NCBI GenBank assembly: GCA_035373905.1
Contig: DAOSOK010000003.1
Span: forward strand, 130,073-194,072
From: Candidatus Ozemobacteraceae bacterium
Lineage (GTDB): Bacteria > Muiribacteriota > Ozemobacteria > Ozemobacterales > Ozemobacteraceae
Reading direction: 5' to 3'
DNA: 64,000 nt
Shown here: positions 60,410 through 64,000 of the stretch, one piece after another
Position numbering within the stretch: the stretch's first letter is position 1
Layout of the letters: each line of letters starts with the position of its first letter
Made by a program: the position numbers and the translations under genes
The notes under the pieces: generated by a model
The model's database searches: none
What the model was told of the DNA's origin: nothing
What the model saw: the letters and a program-made list of their open reading frames with translations, nothing else

Positions 60410-61633
60410 CTACTGAACGGGACGGTCCTCGATCGGCACATCGTTGATATAGATCTGGACCTTGCTCCCCGGAATACGGGGCACCTCCACCCTGATCTGG
60501 TCGAGGGGTTTGTGCGTGCCGGCGTAGACCTGGCGACGGCCCTGGGGCGATACCTGGAAGAATTTCACTTCCTTGGGCATGAAGCCGTCGGGCATGGCGA
60601 ACATCACGGTTGCATTGTCTGCGGAGGGCGCTGCCGGTTTTTCGCTTTCAGGCCGGTCCGCAGAAGCCGGCGGCAGGGCCTCGGGCGGCACTTCCGGTTC
60701 GGGTTCGTCGGCCATGATGATGCGGGGCGGCGGCGGGGCATCCGGTGCCTTGGACGGTTTCGCTGCAGCAGCGGCGGGCTTGCCGGCCGGTTTCGCGGCC
60801 ACAGGCTGCGCGGGAGCCGGTGCGAGGGAAGGAACGACGTCTGTGAGTTCGAACCGCTTGAACTCTTCCGGCGAGGATGTCTCGGGATCCGCGCCGTTCG
60901 AGACCAGCAAGTCAACGGCCATTCCCTCGGTCACCCCTTCATACGGAACCGGTTTGGTAGCGATGACCTGAAGCTTGGGCTTGTTCGGATCGCGTCTGAA
61001 GACGATCTTGCCTTCGCGCAAGCCCCAGCTCTGAAGGCTGGTTTTCGCATCGGCAAGCGTTTTTCCGGTCAGGTTGGGAAGCGGGACCCGGTTCTGGCCG
61101 GTTCCGAGGCTGATCAGCAGGTTGACGCCTCCCTGTGTTTCGCATTCATTCGAGGGAAGAGGGGACTGGGTGATGACCCGGTCGCGCCGGATCCTGGAGC
61201 TGGCCACGAACGAGCGGCTCCCCTCCTTGAGCTGGGCGTTGAGCAGGGCGAGTTCGGCTTCGCGAGGGCTCTTGTCGATGAGATCAGGCACGGCGACCAT
61301 CTTGCTCCCCATCGATATGGTCAGCAGGATTTTCTTGTTCGGCTTCACACGGGTGCCGGGATCGGGATATTGGGCGATAACATAGTCCTTGGGATAGCGG
61401 GGATCGAACTTTTCATCGCGCTTCTCGATGATGAGATCGGCGGGTTTTTCCTTGAAGACAACCAACAGGTGTTTTCCCCGAAAATCCGGCACCTCGACGG
61501 TTTCGCCCCTGTTGAAGAACTCGTTCAGCCGGTCCTTCGCGTAGAAGAACCCCGCGATGAGGAAGGCCACGAGAAGACTCATCAGCAGGACCATTTTTAC
61601 CAGAATGAGGAGGCAGGATTTTTTCTTGGCCAT
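60410..61633 (-). CDS. Membrane-anchored PASTA-domain protein
   Basis: 407 aa. A basic start and one transmembrane helix (about 8-30) are followed by three PASTA domains: about 46-110 (VEVPDFRGK...LLTISMG), 112-178 (VAVPDLIDKSPREAE...LLISLG) and 181-250 (VPLPNLTGKTLADAK...LLVSNG). Next come a Pro/Ala linker (about 265-340) and a beta-rich C-terminal domain (about 345-407). PASTA domains bind peptidoglycan fragments. The layout is that of the outer half of a PrkC/PknB kinase without its kinase domain. The kinase-like half is the next gene, so the two products may pair in the membrane. It starts three bases after rlmN. Confidence 0.88.
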   Translation of the reverse strand: MAKKKSCLLILVKMVLLMSLLVAFLIAGFFYAKDRLNEFFNRGETVEVPDFRGKHLLVVFKEKPADLIIEKRDEKFDPRYPKDYVIAQYPDPGTRVKPNKKILLTISMGSKMVAVPDLIDKSPREAELALLNAQLKEGSRSFVASSRIRRDRVITQSPLPSNECETQGGVNLLISLGTGQNRVPLPNLTGKTLADAKTSLQSWGLREGKIVFRRDPNKPKLQVIATKPVPYEGVTEGMAVDLLVSNGADPETSSPEEFKRFELTDVVPSLAPAPAQPVAAKPAGKPAAAAAKPSKAPDAPPPPRIIMADEPEPEVPPEALPPASADRPESEKPAAPSADNATVMFAMPDGFMPKEVKFFQVSPQGRRQVYAGTHKPLDQIRVEVPRIPGSKVQIYINDVPIEDRPVQ

Positions 61634-61636
61634 CTG

Positions 61637-62674
61637 TCACTTCTCCTGCTTTCCGGAAAGCTGCCCGCATGCGGCCAGAATCGTCGACCCGCGCGAGCGG
61701 CGCACCGTGACCGGCACACCCGCTTTCTTGAGCACTTTCCGAAACTCTTTTTCAGCGGCCTCGTCAGCCGGTCTGAACGGCGATCCGGGAAATGCGTTGA
61801 ATCGAAGCAGGTTCACGTGGCACAACAACCCTTCGCAGAACGAGACGAGGTTCAACGCGTCGTTGAGTTGATCGTTCTCCTGCTTGAGCAGAACGACCTC
61901 GAACGTCACCCGTCTGCCTGTCCGCTCGATGTATGCTGCAACCGCTTCGCGCAGTTTCGCCAGCGGGTATTTCCGGTTGAGTGGCACCAGCCGGCTGCGC
62001 GTCTCGTCGTCGGCGGCGTGCAGGGAAATCGCCAGGTTCACTTCGCCGGGCCGGTCGGCCAGCTCGAGAATGCCGTCCACGACGCCCGATGTCGAGATCG
62101 TCAGCCGCCGCGAGGCCAGCCCGAGTCCCTTGGAATCCGTCATCATGTCGATGGCATCGAACAGCGACCGTCGGTTGAGGAAAGGCTCGCCCATGCCCAT
62201 GAACACGATATTCGTCGGTTTGCGCCGCATGACCCTGATGAGCATGAGCACCTGCAGCATGATCTCGTCACGGGTGAGATGGCGTCGGAAACCGCCGGCG
62301 CCGGTCCTGCAGAACACGCAACCCACGGGACAGCCGGCCTGCGTCGAGAGGCAGAACGTCAGCGAGTCGGCTTCATCGTCGGGAAGGGCGACCGCTTCGA
62401 TGCGTTCGCCGTCAGACAACTCGGCCACGATCTTGACGGTCCCATCGGGGTCGACGAGCCGCTGAGCCTCGCGGGGCAGGATCGAAGGGAAGCGCTCGGC
62501 GAGCTTGGCGCGCGTTTCCTTCGAGATATTGGTCATCGCGTCAAACTCGAAGACCTGCTTCTGGAAGATCCATTCCCAGACTTGCCGGGCGCGAAAGCCT
62601 TCCAGACCGAGTTTTTTGAGTTCGGCGGCGAATTCGTCAAACGATAATGACAGCAAGGGGCGATCGGACATCAT
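61637..62674 (-). CDS. rlmN: 23S rRNA (adenine-C2)-methyltransferase / dual-specificity RlmN
   Basis: 345 aa. This radical-SAM enzyme methylates A2503 of 23S rRNA and A37 of some tRNAs. The cluster cysteines are in CPVGCVFC near residue 105-112, followed by GAGGFRRHLT, the SAM motif FMGMGEPFLNRRSL near 150 and SLHAADDETRSRLVPLNRKYPL near 220. The methyl-carrying cysteine is in the C-terminal AACGQLSGKQ. Two tandem ATGs occur; the second is better spaced from GGAGG. It is first in the PASTA-pseudokinase-rpe cluster, as in Firmicutes. Confidence 0.93.
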   Translation of the reverse strand: MMSDRPLLSLSFDEFAAELKKLGLEGFRARQVWEWIFQKQVFEFDAMTNISKETRAKLAERFPSILPREAQRLVDPDGTVKIVAELSDGERIEAVALPDDEADSLTFCLSTQAGCPVGCVFCRTGAGGFRRHLTRDEIMLQVLMLIRVMRRKPTNIVFMGMGEPFLNRRSLFDAIDMMTDSKGLGLASRRLTISTSGVVDGILELADRPGEVNLAISLHAADDETRSRLVPLNRKYPLAKLREAVAAYIERTGRRVTFEVVLLKQENDQLNDALNLVSFCEGLLCHVNLLRFNAFPGSPFRPADEAAEKEFRKVLKKAGVPVTVRRSRGSTILAACGQLSGKQEK

Positions 62675-62761
62675 GAGCCTCCAGTCAGATCATCGGCAGA
62701 AGGAAGCCAAATCCTGACCCCGGACGACGAAATTCTTTTCGGGCGAACGGGGAAGACCGGC

Positions 62762-64000
62762 TCAGTGGTAGTTGAACTTGTCGAGCATGTCGCCCATCAA
62801 CTGGACGAGCGTCAGCAGTTCCTTGGTCGTCGCCACATACTGGCGAATATAGTTCAGCTGTTCGTTCACGGCGCTGGCAACGCGCTTCGTTCCCTCCGAC
62901 GTGATCTTCGTCGCTCCGGAAATGCTCTCGATGCTCTGCCTGAGCGAATCGATATTCGCCGACTGTTCGCGGCTCGCTTCGCTGATCTCGCGGATCATGC
63001 CGTTGACGTTCGTGACCGAGGAGACGATGAGGGTCAGGTTGTTGCCGGCGACGTTGGCGACGTTCACGCCCTCGATGACCTTGGCCGTGCCCTTGTTGAT
63101 CGTCTGGACGGCCATGCCGGTCTTCTCGAGCATCCCCTTGACCTTCTTGCCGATATCTTCGGCGGCCTCGCCCGACTCTTCGGCCAGCTTGCGCACCTCT
63201 TCGGCGACGACGGTGAATCCCTGGCCGTGTTCCCCGGCCCGAGCGGCCTCGATGGCGGCGTTCAGGGCGAGAAGGTTCGTCTGGTAGGCGATGTTGGTGA
63301 TCGTGTTGACGATTTCGCCGATCTGGATGCTGGCGGAGTTGAGGTTCTCGATGACGTCCTCGAGGGCGAGCACCTCGTCCTTGACCGCCTCCATCGTGCC
63401 GATCGTCTCGGTGACGGCTTTTCCGCCGCTGGTCGCGACGTCCGACGCCTCGCCGCTGTTCTGGGCGGCTTTCTGGGAACGATCCGCGATGGTCTGGGCC
63501 GAGGTCGAGACTTCCTGGATGCTGGCCGTCGTGTTTTCAAGAGTATTTGCTATATAATTTGAACTTCGGGATATTTCCTGCACGTCGGTGAAGAAGACCC
63601 GGACGTTCTCGTCGGAAAAGACGACCATGTTCGTGAGCGGTTCGAGCTTGGCCCGGAGTTCGTTGGCGATGGCCCGCGTTTCACTGAGAACGTTGCGGGA
63701 GGTGACGAGAAACCTGTCGAATTCGGCTGCACAGTTGAGCAGGTCTATTTCTTTCGTCTCGACGTCTTCGTTCTTGAAGTGCGAGAGTCGGTCGAGGATA
63801 TCCTTCAGCGGCGAGAGCACGTATGAGATGAACCCCATGAAAACCGAGACGGCAAGCGGGATGAAGGCGATCGAGGCGATCAGGTAGGCGTTGGACCACC
63901 AGGCCAGCCGGCCCAGCCCCTCGTCGAGCTTTTTGAGTTTCTCCTGGGACGAGTCGACGTATTCGATCACGTCGAGCTTCGATTCGGCCTGGCCGGGAAG
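62762..64000 (-). CDS. Methyl-accepting chemotaxis protein, C-terminal part (cut by window edge)
   Basis: About 413 residues are visible; the frame is open at the right edge, so the sensor domain and true start lie outside. A transmembrane segment ([23 protein letters not shown] region) leads into a HAMP-like linker, then a long coiled coil. The kinase-control tip is intact: [42 protein letters not shown]. The C-terminus ([12 protein letters not shown]) has no NWETF-type CheR-binding pentapeptide. It signals to CheA/CheW; no che genes are in the window. It might control the type IV pili, which is inference. Confidence 0.9.
   Translation of the reverse strand, partial: LPGQAESKLDVIEYVDSSQEKLKKLDEGLGRLAWWSNAYLIASIAFIPLAVSVFMGFISYVLSPLKDILDRLSHFKNEDVETKEIDLLNCAAEFDRFLVTSRNVLSETRAIANELRAKLEPLTNMVVFSDENVRVFFTDVQEISRSSNYIANTLENTTASIQEVSTSAQTIADRSQKAAQNSGEASDVATSGGKAVTETIGTMEAVKDEVLALEDVIENLNSASIQIGEIVNTITNIAYQTNLLALNAAIEAARAGEHGQGFTVVAEEVRKLAEESGEAAEDIGKKVKGMLEKTGMAVQTINKGTAKVIEGVNVANVAGNNLTLIVSSVTNVNGMIREISEASREQSANIDSLRQSIESISGATKITSEGTKRVASAVNEQLNYIRQYVATTKELLTLVQLMGDMLDKFNYH

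Overview
The window reads as a GC-rich chromosome from an uncultured-type, diderm (outer-membrane) anaerobe that lives on amino acids. Evidence for an outer membrane is a PorV-like barrel, signal peptides, two lipoproteins and type IV pilus genes. Evidence for amino-acid fermentation is a nearly complete lysine-to-acetyl-CoA operon. Lineage cannot be fixed from sequence alone; a Cloacimonas/Riflebacteria-like lineage is my low-confidence guess. I see no tRNA, rRNA, CRISPR array, transposase or phage genes.

Region 1 (1-10182, minus strand) is one long lysine fermentation operon, read from a TATAAT promoter near 10154. Its order is thiolase, Kat (3-aminobutyryl-CoA transaminase), Kce, AtoD, AtoA, Kdd, KamA, a P-loop ATPase, a MutS-like ATPase and the start of KamD, which runs off the left edge. 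It uses the transaminase Kat where clostridia use the ammonia lyase Kal, and ends in thiolase, so lysine should go to acetyl-CoA plus glutamate rather than butyrate.

Region 2 (10255-24206) is mixed. It holds an L,D-transpeptidase and TPR protein, a secreted type I pullulanase, a tiny Gly/Asp-rich secreted protein, a degenerate PP2C phosphatase with glutaredoxin, and hisS. It also holds a tandem pair of Ddl-like ATP-grasp ligases with a GNAT, behind a complex structured leader and a terminator-ended candidate RNA. An unknown 176-aa protein, a secreted thioredoxin, YhbY and a DUF2877 protein follow.

Region 3 (24321-49163) holds two giant secreted proteins (3959 and 3300 aa) built of Ig-like modules with homologous C-terminal YPNP/FlgD-like domains. 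Each is followed by a related TPR-like lipoprotein, and a PorV/PorQ-family barrel lies downstream. Together they suggest a surface export system resembling type IX secretion.

Region 4 (49392-56750) carries a STAS antagonist, aroE, pilB, pilT, pilA, a prepilin-peptidase-like protein without membrane aspartates, a HEAT-repeat protein and aroC.

Region 5 (56917-64000, minus) is rlmN, a PASTA protein, a membrane pseudokinase, rpe and a TPR protein. It recalls the Firmicutes rlmN-prpC-prkC-rsgA-rpe neighbourhood, with PrkC split in two and its kinase half missing catalytic residues. A chemoreceptor is cut by the right edge.

Four copies of a short GGGGCGGG/CCCGCCCC palindrome and two copies of a CTTCGACAAGCTCAG inverted repeat sit between genes.
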